This document shows, one piece after another, positions 51,877 to 60,835 of a DNA stretch of 64,000 bases. The position numbers were made by a program, and so were the translations under genes. Each line of letters opens with the position of its first letter. Position 1 is the first letter of the stretch. The notes beneath the pieces were generated by a model. That model made no database searches. It was not told the DNA's origin and was given only the letters and a program-made list of their open reading frames with translations. The DNA comes from Romboutsia maritimum (lineage in GTDB: Bacteria; Bacillota; Clostridia; Peptostreptococcales; Peptostreptococcaceae): positions 85,963 through 149,962 of the forward strand of contig NZ_NOJZ02000004.1 of assembly GCF_002251085.2 (NCBI RefSeq), in the 5' to 3' direction.

Positions 51877-52258
51877 GTATCTTAAACACCATATATAATA
51901 ATCTCTTATGTTATATATATAAGCACGTGTATTTGTTTATACTCATAGAAAAAATTGAATATATGTAAAATGTATCATATGTTATATAAAAAAATTAAAA
52001 AATTGATTTATTCAGATAATTAAAAATATGTTTATTAACATTAAAAAAATGTAAAATTATGATATATTATACTTAAAAGTAGTAATATTTGGAAGTATTG
52101 TAAGGGGGATGAGTATTATGAAAATGACATGATTAATGATGGAAATAGGGGAAATAAAATATAAGTGTGTATACGATAACTTATATAAATATCAAATATA
52201 ATATAGAAAGGGGAAAAAATTATTAAAAATAATAATTTTAATAATTAAATATATAGTT
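51877..52258 (+). other. Intergenic stretch with short frames upstream of 52259 gene
   Basis: About 380 bp. It contains strong ribosome-site-like GGGGG near 52105 before an ATG frame of four codons (52118-52132), then a 21-codon frame (52136-52201; MMEIGEIKYKCVYDNLYKYQI) and GAAAGGGG at 52206-52213, which is followed by no in-frame start at good spacing. It looks like a decayed gene start or a leader with small peptides. No strong hairpin seen. Confidence 0.4.
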
Positions 52259-52888
52259 ATGGAAAATAGAGAAATACTTCGTTTAACATATAACAATTTG
52301 AGTGAAGAAGTAAATTTAAAGATTGCTAAGTTGTGTGCAGATGCATATAAATCTACTTATGGTGAAAAAGGGATTTTACCAAGAGATTTGAATACATATC
52401 AAAGTCAAAAATTTTTAATATTTAATAAAAAAATGTCAAATAATAATAGAGATTTACAAGAGTATATTAAATCATTAAAAGTTAATGTTTTATATTTTAA
52501 AGAACTAGGAGATGCTATAAATAATTGTATTTGTGATAGTATAAAGACAAGAAATATACCAGAAAAAGATAAATCTGAGGAAAATTTTTTAGAAATTCAA
52601 AATAGGTTAAAAACGCAAATAGAAAGTGAAACAATTGAGAATAATAATAAAGTTAAGGTATATGACCAAAACAATAAAAATAATGACGAAAAAAGAAAAG
52701 CTTTACAGTATGATTATATGTTTTTCGATATATATACAACAATACTATATTGCTTGTATCTAGTTGTTTCAATAAATAAGAATAAATTAGATTCATTATA
52801 TGATGTAAATTCAGTAGAATTAAGTAAGTCAATAAATAATATTTGTTATGGGTATACTAAAATGTATTTAGCAGGGGAATTACTTTAA
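52259..52888 (+). CDS. Unknown 209-aa protein
   Basis: Not recognised. It is hydrophilic and helical, with a low-complexity Asn/Lys stretch in the middle (NNNKVKVYDQNNKNND, about 125-142). No signal peptide; a short hydrophobic patch near residue 160 (FFDIYTTILYCLYLVVSI) might be a membrane-associated helix. The ATG at 52259 has no ribosome site nearby; GAAAGGGG is 45 bp upstream, and the frame is open to it (reading from about 52205), so a non-standard start further up is possible. The start is uncertain. Confidence 0.6.
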   Translation: MENREILRLTYNNLSEEVNLKIAKLCADAYKSTYGEKGILPRDLNTYQSQKFLIFNKKMSNNNRDLQEYIKSLKVNVLYFKELGDAINNCICDSIKTRNIPEKDKSEENFLEIQNRLKTQIESETIENNNKVKVYDQNNKNNDEKRKALQYDYMFFDIYTTILYCLYLVVSINKNKLDSLYDVNSVELSKSINNICYGYTKMYLAGELL

Positions 52889-53000
52889 GGATATAGGTAA
52901 TTGTATCTTATAGAAGTATATTTAAAATATGTATTTAATATATTTTGCATGATGTATTTTAGAGCATAAGTTTATTTTGGTATATAAATAAATGGTATGA

Positions 53001-53038
53001 AATAAGAGTGATAAGATATAACTTGTCACTCTTATTTT
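53001..53038 (+). terminator. Terminator
   Basis: AATAAGAGTGA and TCACTCTTATT pair around an AT-rich loop, followed by TTCT. Confidence 0.8.
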
Positions 53039-53133
53039 CTCTATACAGTTATTAAATTTTTTGTTAATAATAACCTATATAGTGGCGATATGTTTGAATT
53101 TAGTATAAACTTTGAAGAAAAGGGAGAATCTAT

Positions 53134-53835
53134 ATGGAATTAAAACCATTAATATTAATAGTTGAAGACGATAAAACCATTTGTAAATTTATAAAAGTAT
53201 CATTAGAAACACAAGGATATAAATGTGAAGATACAAAGTATGGAAAAACAGCAATATCTATGACACTATCTATGTCTCCAGATATAATTGTCCTAGACTT
53301 AGGACTTCCAGATATAGATGGATTAGAAGTTATAAAAAATTTAAAGGATATCTCTAATGCAAAAATAATAGTTGTATCAGCTAGAGAACATGAAAGAGAT
53401 AAGGTAGAGGCTTTAGATTTGGGGGCAGATGATTATTTAACAAAGCCATTTGGAGTATCTGAATTATTAGCAAGAATCAGAGTGTGTCTTAGAAATATAG
53501 CAAAAGAAAATAATGTTAATTTAGAAAAAGATTTTATTTTTCAAGTTAGAGGACTTAAAATAGATTATGAAAAACGTAGAGTAAGCATAGAAAGTGAAGA
53601 AATACATTTAACTCCAATAGAATATAGACTATTGGTACTTATGTCAAAGTATGCGGGTAAGGTCTTAACCCATAAATTTATTATAAATGAAATATGGGGA
53701 AGCTATATGGAAAGTGAAACTCAATCTTTAAGAGTTTTTATGGCTAGCATAAGAAGAAAACTAGAAAAAGATCCAACTCAACCACAATATATACTCACAG
53801 AAATTGGAGTTGGATATAGGATGATAGATGAGTAA
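53134..53835 (+). CDS. KdpE-like OmpR-family response regulator
   Basis: A 233-aa regulator. Receiver domain: DD pair (VEDD, residues about 11-14), phospho-Asp in PDIIVLDLGLPDIDG (near 57) and Lys in YLTKPFG (near 107). The winged-helix C-terminus (about 140-230) ends ILTEIGVGYRM. It is most like KdpE. There is no KdpD sensor or kdp transporter next to it, so its kinase is encoded elsewhere; the PAS kinase at 49621 is a possible but unproven partner. GGGAG precedes the ATG. Confidence 0.85.
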   Translation: MELKPLILIVEDDKTICKFIKVSLETQGYKCEDTKYGKTAISMTLSMSPDIIVLDLGLPDIDGLEVIKNLKDISNAKIIVVSAREHERDKVEALDLGADDYLTKPFGVSELLARIRVCLRNIAKENNVNLEKDFIFQVRGLKIDYEKRRVSIESEEIHLTPIEYRLLVLMSKYAGKVLTHKFIINEIWGSYMESETQSLRVFMASIRRKLEKDPTQPQYILTEIGVGYRMIDE

Positions 53836-53867
53836 AAAAGCCTTATTGATAGGGCTTTATTTTTTTA
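53836..53867 (+). terminator. Terminator after response regulator
   Basis: AAAGCCTTA and TAGGGCTTT pair around TTGA, followed by a T run. Confidence 0.85.
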
Positions 53868-54058
53868 TCTGAAAAATTGCTTAAATAAATGATAATAGCT
53901 TGCTTAACAAATAGGTACAGAAATTATATATAAGCAGTTTCTAAAAATTAGAAAATGTACTATTATATATATAATGGTATATTTTTGATTTAATATATTT
54001 TAATGTAAATTACCATCGAAAATTAAAGATTTTTAGAATAAAATAGAAGGGATGATAT

Positions 54059-54769
54059 ATGACAAAAACGAATCAACAGAGCATAACAGAGTCTGTTAAG
54101 TTTGGAATAATTCTAGCTATAGTAGGAGGATTTCTAGATGCATATACATTTATTACAAGAGGTGGAGTCTTTGCAAATGCTCAAACTGGAAATATTGTCA
54201 TGTTAAGCATGAAATTAGCAAGTGGAAAATTTTCTTACGCATTTATGTACTTATTACCAATCTTAGCTTTTATAAATGGGGTAATAATAGTTGAATATAT
54301 AAAAAAATGCTCAATTAGATTTGCTGAATTAAAATGGCAATATATAATTCTAACCATAGAAATAGTGATTCTTCTAATCGTAGGTTTTATTCCTAAAAGA
54401 GTTCCTGATATGTATGTAAATATAATAATATCTTTTGTAGCATCAATGCAAACATCATCATTTAGAAAATTAGTAGATTCTCCTTATGCAACTACTATGT
54501 CAACTGGAAACTTAAGATCGGCTACACAATTTATATACACAGCGTTTTCAGAAAAAAATGATAAAGCAATGATTAAGGCAAAAAGATATATAACAATAAT
54601 TATAGCATTTTGTATAGGCGGATTTATCGGAGCAATAGCTACTAAAATTATTGGAATAAAGTCAGTATGGATTTCTGCGATGATATTATTAGCTGGATTT
54701 GTATTGCTTTGTATAGGTGATGCACAAAAACAAGATGAAGTATATGGTGAAAAAGTTAAAAATATATAA
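54059..54769 (+). CDS. DUF1275 (YoaK-like) membrane protein
   Basis: A 236-aa integral membrane protein with six helices. The segment GGFLDAYTFITRGGVFANAQTGNIV (given in part, near residues 20-45) and FRKLVDSPYATTMSTGNLRSAT (near 138-158) are signatures of the DUF1275/YoaK family. The role is unknown. AAGGGATG precedes the ATG. It is 22 bp upstream of tldD and may share its transcript. Confidence 0.88.
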   Translation: MTKTNQQSITESVKFGIILAIVGGFLDAYTFITRGGVFANAQTGNIVMLSMKLASGKFSYAFMYLLPILAFINGVIIVEYIKKCSIRFAELKWQYIILTIEIVILLIVGFIPKRVPDMYVNIIISFVASMQTSSFRKLVDSPYATTMSTGNLRSATQFIYTAFSEKNDKAMIKAKRYITIIIAFCIGGFIGAIATKIIGIKSVWISAMILLAGFVLLCIGDAQKQDEVYGEKVKNI

Positions 54770-54791
54770 GGAAAAGAGGTAAATATAGGGT

Positions 54792-56183
54792 ATGATATCA
54801 AAAGAAATAGCTTCACGAGTATTGTCAAAATGTCTAATAACAGGGGGGGATTTTGCAGAAATATTTGAAGAAGATGAAATTAAGAATACAATAAGGTTGA
54901 TAGATAGTAAAGTTGAAAATGCACTTGGGGGAAGAAGTTACGGTATAGGAATAAGAATATTTAAAGGTTTAAAAAGTGTATACGCATATACTAATGATAA
55001 TTCAATTGGGTCTCTTTTAGACACAGCTCATAAAGCGGCATTAGCATTAGGTGAGTTAAAAGAAGAAAAGATGATTGTATTAAATAATACAAAAGTAATA
55101 AAAAATATTCATAACATAGGGATTTATCCAAATAAAGTTGGATATGACAGAAAAATAAATATTATGAAGGATGCATATAAAAGTGCAAAAGATTTTAGTG
55201 ATTACATATCTCAGGTAAGTGTAAATTATATGGATAGCGATCAAAAAATATTAGTAACTAACACAGAAGGACTATATGTAGAAGATAGAAGAATAAGAAC
55301 TAGATTAGGAATAAGTGCAATTGCATCTAATGAAAATGAAAATCAAACTGGATTTGAAGGACCAGGAGGTCATAAAGGATTTGAAATATTTGAAGATATT
55401 GATCCGGTTCATCATGCAAGAGAAGCTGCAAGAACAGCACATACTATGTTACATGCGAAGAATTGTCCAGCAGGTAATATGACAGTAGCTATAGACAATG
55501 GGTTTGGTGGAGTAATATTCCATGAGGCGTGTGGACATTCTCTAGAAGCAACATCAGTAGCAAAAGGGAACTCTGTATTTGCAGGAAAAATAGGGAAACA
55601 AATTGCATCATCAAAAGTAACTGCAATTGATGATGGTACAATTGAAAACTATTGGGGATCATCAAATATAGATGATGAAGGAAATCCTACAAAGAAAAAT
55701 GTATTAATTGAAAATGGAATTTTAAAATCATATATGGTAGATAAGTTCAATGGAAGAAGAATGAATATGGAGCCTACAGGAAACTCTAGAAGGCAAAATT
55801 ATACATTAGCGCCAACTTCAAGAATGACTAATACATACATAGCAAATGGTGAAGATAATCCAGAAGATATAATAAAATCAATTAGTGATGGTCTTTATGC
55901 AAAAAAAATGGGTGGTGGATCAGTTAACCCAGTAACAGGGGAATTTAACTTCTCAGTAGCTGAGGGATACTTAGTTAAAAATGGTCAAATAACAGAGCCA
56001 GTAAGAGGAGCTAGTTTAATAGGAAAAGGTAGCGAAGTTCTTATGAATATAGATATGGTAGGAAATAATTTAAAACAAGCTCAAGGAATGTGTGGATCTT
56101 CATCAGGAAGTATACATGTTAATGTAGGTCAACCAATGATAAGAGTAAAAGAAATCACTGTAGGGGGAAGAGCGGAGGAATAG
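54792..56183 (+). CDS. tldD: TldD metalloprotease subunit
   Basis: The active subunit of the TldD/TldE protease, which trims small unfolded or modified peptides. The 463 aa contain the zinc motif HEACGHSLE (near residue 239), preceded by GFGGVIFHEACGH, and downstream GFEGPGGHKGF near 190 and SSSGSIHVNVGQP near the C-terminus. Length is normal. AGAGG is upstream of the ATG. The next gene is 2 bp after its stop codon. Confidence 0.94.
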   Translation: MISKEIASRVLSKCLITGGDFAEIFEEDEIKNTIRLIDSKVENALGGRSYGIGIRIFKGLKSVYAYTNDNSIGSLLDTAHKAALALGELKEEKMIVLNNTKVIKNIHNIGIYPNKVGYDRKINIMKDAYKSAKDFSDYISQVSVNYMDSDQKILVTNTEGLYVEDRRIRTRLGISAIASNENENQTGFEGPGGHKGFEIFEDIDPVHHAREAARTAHTMLHAKNCPAGNMTVAIDNGFGGVIFHEACGHSLEATSVAKGNSVFAGKIGKQIASSKVTAIDDGTIENYWGSSNIDDEGNPTKKNVLIENGILKSYMVDKFNGRRMNMEPTGNSRRQNYTLAPTSRMTNTYIANGEDNPEDIIKSISDGLYAKKMGGGSVNPVTGEFNFSVAEGYLVKNGQITEPVRGASLIGKGSEVLMNIDMVGNNLKQAQGMCGSSSGSIHVNVGQPMIRVKEITVGGRAEE

Positions 56184-56185
56184 TT

Positions 56186-57529
56186 ATGGAATTTATAGAA
56201 TTTAAAAAATTATTATTTAAAAAAGCTAAAGAAGCAGGATTTAAAGAATGTGAAATTTATCATACAAGTGGAGAAAGTTTAAGTATAACGGCTTATGCGG
56301 GAGAAATTGAACAATATAATTTAAATAAATCTTTTGGATTATCCTTTAGAGGTAAAATAAATAATAAAATGGGATATTCTTATACCGAAATCCTTGATAA
56401 TGAAACTATTGACATGCTAATAAAAAATGCAAAAGAAGCAGCTTCATCAATAGAAAATGATGATATTCAGTTTATATATGAAGGTGATAAAAAATATAGT
56501 GAAGTAAGAACTTATTCAGAAAAACTAGAAAATATAGATACATCTAAATTAATAAAATTAGTACTAGATATAGAGAAAGAAGCTAAAAATTATTCTGATA
56601 AAGTTGTAAATATTAGAGGGTGTAGTATTGGATATCAAACATCAGAATATGGAATTTGTAATACTAAGGGATTAGAATTAAATAATAAAACTAATATACT
56701 TACAGCATATGTAGCTCCTGTGGTTGAAGATAATAATGAAAAATTCGATGGATTTGGATACAAAATAGCAGAAGATTTAAATGATATAAATCCTAAAGAA
56801 ATAGCAAAACAAGGTGTCCAAAAAGCTCTAGAAAAGATAGGAAGTAAGAGTATACCATCAGGTAAATATAAAACTATATTATTTAATAAAGCAATGTCAT
56901 CTTTAATAGGGACATTTTCTGATATATTTGATGCAGATAGGGCTCAAAAAGGGTTATCTTTATTAAAAGATAAAGAAGGGGACTTTGTAGCATCTGAAGT
57001 TGTAACAATAGTAGATGATCCATTATTAAATGATGGTTTAGGCTCTACTCCTTTTGATGATGAAGGTGTTGCTACATATAAAAAAGAAATTATTTCTAAA
57101 GGAAAACTTGTAACTTTATTACATAATTTAAAAACCGCAAATAAAGCTAATTTAAAAACTACTGGAAATGGATTCAAGTCATCTTATTCATCTGTTGTAA
57201 ATATAGCTCCGACTAATTTCTATATAGAAAAAGGGGAAAAAACTTTAGATGAACTTATGAAAGAAGTTGGAGAAGGTTTGATGGTAACAAATTTAGCAGG
57301 ACTTCATTCTGGTGCTAATTCTATAACAGGAGATTTCTCATTAGCTGCTAAAGGATTTTATATTCAAGATGGGAAAAAAGCATTCCCAGTTGAACAAGTT
57401 ACAGTTGCAGGTAATTATTTCGAATTGATGAAGAGTATAGAAACTGTAGGAAGTGATTTAGAGTTTCCTATGAGTAATATAGGCTCTCCTTCTGTTTTTA
57501 TTAAAGAATTATCTGTAGCAGGCAAGTAG
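56186..57529 (+). CDS. tldE: TldE/PmbA protease subunit
   Basis: The inactive partner of TldD, 447 aa, without the HExxxH motif. Family features are SGESLSITAYAGEIEQYNLN near residue 30, FRGKINNKMGYSYTE, IVDDPLLNDGLGSTPFDDEGV (near 280-300, given in part) and GFYIQDGKKAFPVEQVTVAG (near 395-414). GCGGAGG precedes the ATG. The pair are translated together and form a heterodimer in known cases. Confidence 0.93.
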   Translation: MEFIEFKKLLFKKAKEAGFKECEIYHTSGESLSITAYAGEIEQYNLNKSFGLSFRGKINNKMGYSYTEILDNETIDMLIKNAKEAASSIENDDIQFIYEGDKKYSEVRTYSEKLENIDTSKLIKLVLDIEKEAKNYSDKVVNIRGCSIGYQTSEYGICNTKGLELNNKTNILTAYVAPVVEDNNEKFDGFGYKIAEDLNDINPKEIAKQGVQKALEKIGSKSIPSGKYKTILFNKAMSSLIGTFSDIFDADRAQKGLSLLKDKEGDFVASEVVTIVDDPLLNDGLGSTPFDDEGVATYKKEIISKGKLVTLLHNLKTANKANLKTTGNGFKSSYSSVVNIAPTNFYIEKGEKTLDELMKEVGEGLMVTNLAGLHSGANSITGDFSLAAKGFYIQDGKKAFPVEQVTVAGNYFELMKSIETVGSDLEFPMSNIGSPSVFIKELSVAGK

Positions 57530-57557
57530 TGCGTTAAATTAAGTTGTAATCTTTTTA

Positions 57558-57632
57558 GGTAGGGAGCCAAAGTTTGCAAATCAAATGTTTGATGTGTTTT
57601 TAATTATGAGGCAACTACATGAAATACTATGA
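57558..57632 (+). other. Possible gene remnant after tldE
   Basis: An open stretch of 24 codons, with no start, reads GREPKFANQMFDVFLIMRQL then HEIL to TGA. Residue composition looks protein-like, but I cannot name a parent. The rest of 57530-57824 holds one terminator and nothing else I can support. Confidence 0.25.
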
Positions 57633-57677
57633 TATTTAAATCAAGTGATTTTACTCAAAGAAAATACTTTATAAAAT

Positions 57678-57713
57678 AAGCAGGCACCTACTTTAATTAG
57701 TAGGTGCCTGCTT
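57678..57713. terminator. Strong hairpin after tldE
   Basis: AAGCAGGCACCTACT and AGTAGGTGCCTGCTT form a 15-bp perfect, GC-rich stem around TTAATT, then ACTTTTCC. It ends the tldDE transcript and could also stop the minus-strand transcript from 58457. Confidence 0.85.
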
Positions 57714-57824
57714 ACTTTTCCACTCAACATATCTTATTTTAAATCAGACTTTTGTAAAAGAAAGGTTATAATAAAAAAATTGAGTACGAATACTAAATTT
57801 TTATTAAACAATAAGGAGTGATTA

Positions 57825-58457
57825 TTATATTAAATTACTAAGTTTATTAATCCACCAATCTTTATTTAAATCAAAGTACCAGTTAGGTGTTACAACTATG
57901 TACTCATCATTAATATCTAACACAGTAGGAATACCTGTATATACAATATCTATATAAAGTTTAAATGGTCTACATTTTCTATTTACTTTGCATTCCAATT
58001 CACTAATATATTCATTAATATATTTAGAAAAATTTTCGTTACCTACAAACTCATGAAATGAAAGTGCATTTTTTCCACCAACTTGCATATTCCACCACTC
58101 ATTGAAATGAGGATAAGCTTTTATACAAAAATCTCTTAACTCAATATATCCAAGTTCTGAAAATTTATTTATGTCATAAGTCCACTCAATAGAACTACAC
58201 ATTTTATCTGAATTAACATTAGTATACTTATGTTTTATAATATCGTTAAACCAAGAATTCCATTGAAGCTTTAATTTATTAAAATCATAATTATTAAAAT
58301 CTTGAGTAACTATATTAGTGGGCCAAGGTTTATTTTTTTCATCAAAATTTTTATCATCTATGAAATTGTACATAGAACCTGTAAATATAGCAAAATTTAA
58401 CAAATCATCACTTGAAAAATAAATTGACCAAGAGTCAATATTATCTTTACACATCAT
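57825..58457 (-). CDS. Unknown 210-aa protein partnered with membrane protease
   Basis: Not recognised. It is cytoplasmic, mixed alpha/beta and rich in Trp/Tyr/Asn; segments include SWSIYFSSDDLLNFAIFTGS at the start and FNEWWNMQVGGKNALSFHEF near 115. No catalytic motif is visible. AAGGAGG precedes ATG at 58457 (ATGATG). It is the second gene of an operon, 12 bp after the HELGH membrane protein, which suggests they work together. Confidence 0.6.
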   Translation of the reverse strand: MMCKDNIDSWSIYFSSDDLLNFAIFTGSMYNFIDDKNFDEKNKPWPTNIVTQDFNNYDFNKLKLQWNSWFNDIIKHKYTNVNSDKMCSSIEWTYDINKFSELGYIELRDFCIKAYPHFNEWWNMQVGGKNALSFHEFVGNENFSKYINEYISELECKVNRKCRPFKLYIDIVYTGIPTVLDINDEYIVVTPNWYFDLNKDWWINKLSNLI

Positions 58458-58469
58458 ATTAAAGCCTCC

Positions 58470-59291
58470 TTATATATTTTTTCTTTTTATAAAATAGAAT
58501 GTATATGAAATTAATAAAGTTATTAATGCAAATAATAAACCTAATATCAAAATAGAAGCTAAATATAAATTATATTTAAGCAAAAAAGATTGAAAACTTA
58601 ACAAATTTATATTTAATAAATCTGAAACAATACATAATCCAAAACTAACTAAAAAAATTGAAACAATTCCTGAAATAGAATTTTGTAAATCTTTTTTACT
58701 TAAAGACATATGTGTAGTTATAGAAGATGATAAAAACAAAAATATCCAGAACTTAAAATTAAGTAAATTAGAAAAATTAAATAATTCATTGGATAACAAA
58801 AGTAATGTTTTGTACAAGTATGTGAAAAAAACTTCAACATTATTTTGATTTATTAAATTTATAGATTTATAGATATTTAAAGTTAAAAACATATCTGGAA
58901 GTAAAATTTTAAAAGATAAAATTAAAGTTAAGGAACCAAAAATTAAAGGAGCAATACCAATGAAAAAATTTCCTATTTGTTGATATAAGCTATTTTTATT
59001 ATAGCTATGAGAAACAAATCCTAAAACTCCATCAATTTTACAAGCAGATGGTCTAAATAATTCAACCCTAGTTACTTTGTGATTGAAAATCAAACACATT
59101 ATATAATGACCTAATTCATGAAGAGGGGTCCCTATTATTCCAGTAAATAAAATTCCATTAAATCCAAATACAGATTGAATATAAAAAGAATTTTTCTTTT
59201 CAATAAACCTATATATTACCCCAAAAATAATGAATATCCCTATAGTATAAATAGTAAAAAATAAACTGCATTTCAATGTACTTAAAATCAT
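58470..59291 (-). CDS. Membrane metalloprotease-like protein (HELGH)
   Basis: A 273-aa membrane protein with about six helices. Between helices 2 and 3, TPLHELGHYIMCLIFNHKVT (near residue 56) carries the zinc HExxH motif, typical of site-2-protease/DUF3267-like families. The third metal ligand is not obvious. The remainder is hydrophobic with short loops. It is first of the operon with the 210-aa protein; the ribosome site GAGGTAA is good. The substrate is unknown. Confidence 0.65.
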   Translation of the reverse strand: MILSTLKCSLFFTIYTIGIFIIFGVIYRFIEKKNSFYIQSVFGFNGILFTGIIGTPLHELGHYIMCLIFNHKVTRVELFRPSACKIDGVLGFVSHSYNKNSLYQQIGNFFIGIAPLIFGSLTLILSFKILLPDMFLTLNIYKSINLINQNNVEVFFTYLYKTLLLLSNELFNFSNLLNFKFWIFLFLSSSITTHMSLSKKDLQNSISGIVSIFLVSFGLCIVSDLLNINLLSFQSFLLKYNLYLASILILGLLFALITLLISYTFYFIKRKNI

Positions 59292-59607
59292 AAAATTACC
59301 TCTTTTTAATTTGTATTATATGTCTTTATAATTTTATCATAGAAACCTTGATTTTATAAGTAGGTTCTAAGCTCACCAAACGACTAATAAGTTACGATGA
59401 ATAATACTTTAAGAGTTATCTTCTTAAAAATATTACAATTAGATTATTATAAGACGAATTTGTTTTATATTAAACAAAATACAAAATTACCTAGTAGATT
59501 AGAATAATAATAAAATTTAATAAACAGAAAAATAATGAAAAAATATCCATCTATATATAATTTGAAAAAGTGGAATAATATTAACTAAGAATTGGAGTTG
59601 ATTTCTT
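59292..59607. other. Divergent intergenic region
   Basis: About 316 bp between the divergent HELGH gene and the CDF gene. It contains the two ribosome sites and AT-rich promoter sequence; I see no gene, no strong hairpin and no repeat. Confidence 0.6.
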
Positions 59608-60786
59608 ATGATTTCTCAGTTTTTAGTAAAAAAAATTATTAAAAATAGCGAAGATATTCAAAATGATTTTGTCAGAAATAAATATGGATATTTAGCTGGA
59701 ATAATTGGAATTATACTGAATTTTTTATTGTTTTCATTAAAATTTTCAGTAGGAATATTAACATCTAGTGTAGCTATAATGGCTGACGCATTTAATAATT
59801 TTTCAGACATGGCATCATCTATTATTACTATAGTTGGATTTAAACTTTCAAGTATACCTCCGGACAAAGAACATCCTTTTGGACATGGTAGATTAGAATA
59901 CATTTCAGCTCTAATTGTGGCATTTATGGTGATGCTAGTTGGAATACAATTTATAAAATCATCATTTAAAAGAATACTAAATCCTGTTGCAATTAATTTT
60001 GAATTAACTACATTTGTACTTTTACTTATATCTATATTTATAAAATTATGGCTAAGTATATTTAACAAAACTATAGGAAATAAAATAAATTCTTCTGCAT
60101 TAAAAGCAACTTCAGTAGATGCATTAGGTGATGTAATTACTTCTAGTGTGGTAGCTTTATCATTCTTATCTTCGAAGTTTATAACTTTTCCTATTGATGG
60201 ATATGCGGGTATTATAGTTGCATTAGCAATACTTTATGCAGGATATTCATTAATTAAAGAAACAATAAGTCCTTTATTAGGTGAGGCACCAGATCCTGAA
60301 CTTGTAAAAAAAATTAATAAAGAAGTTCTATCTTATGAAAATATACAGGGGGTTCATGATTTAGTAGTTCATAACTATGGCATAGGAAGATGCATGGCTT
60401 CAATACATGCAGAAATACCAGCAAATATAGATATTGTTACTATACATGATACTATAGATAATGCTGAAAGAGAAATATCTGATAAATTAAAAATATATTT
60501 AGTTATTCATATGGATCCAATATGTATTGAAAATGAAGAAATTAATTCTATAAAAATTCAAGTTGAAAGCATACTGCAAAGGTATCCTATTGTAAAATCA
60601 ATGCATGATTTTAGAATTATTGGACATGAAAATGATAAAAATTTAATATTTGATATTGTTATTAATCATCAAAAATCAAATAAAAATATGTACGAAAAGG
60701 AATTAAAGGAAAGTATTAGCAAATCAATTAAAGAAATAAACCCAAAATATAAGTGCACAATTACAATAGACAAAGACTTTATTTAA
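59608..60786 (+). CDS. Cation diffusion facilitator family transporter
   Basis: A 392-aa CDF efflux protein with six helices. Metal-site motifs are MADAFNNFSDMASS (helix 2, Asp/Asp near residues 52-60) and ATSVDALGDVITS (helix 5, near 170), plus HPFGHGRLEYI. The long cytoplasmic C-terminal domain (about 215-392) includes GVHDLVVHNYGIG and HMDPI. It is like the MntE/FieF-type manganese/iron/zinc exporters; the exact metal is unknown. GGAG is upstream of the ATG. Confidence 0.92.
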   Translation: MISQFLVKKIIKNSEDIQNDFVRNKYGYLAGIIGIILNFLLFSLKFSVGILTSSVAIMADAFNNFSDMASSIITIVGFKLSSIPPDKEHPFGHGRLEYISALIVAFMVMLVGIQFIKSSFKRILNPVAINFELTTFVLLLISIFIKLWLSIFNKTIGNKINSSALKATSVDALGDVITSSVVALSFLSSKFITFPIDGYAGIIVALAILYAGYSLIKETISPLLGEAPDPELVKKINKEVLSYENIQGVHDLVVHNYGIGRCMASIHAEIPANIDIVTIHDTIDNAEREISDKLKIYLVIHMDPICIENEEINSIKIQVESILQRYPIVKSMHDFRIIGHENDKNLIFDIVINHQKSNKNMYEKELKESISKSIKEINPKYKCTITIDKDFI

Positions 60787-60835
60787 AAAATCACTTTATA
60801 AATATTAAGAAATCTATATAGAGGTGTGTTGTAAT

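Noticed and set aside
53134..53835. A kdp potassium operon
   Set aside because: Only the KdpE-like regulator is present; no KdpD, KdpA, KdpB or KdpC gene is in the window.
57558..57632. A real small gene after tldE
   Set aside because: It lacks a start codon and ribosome site; kept only as a possible remnant.
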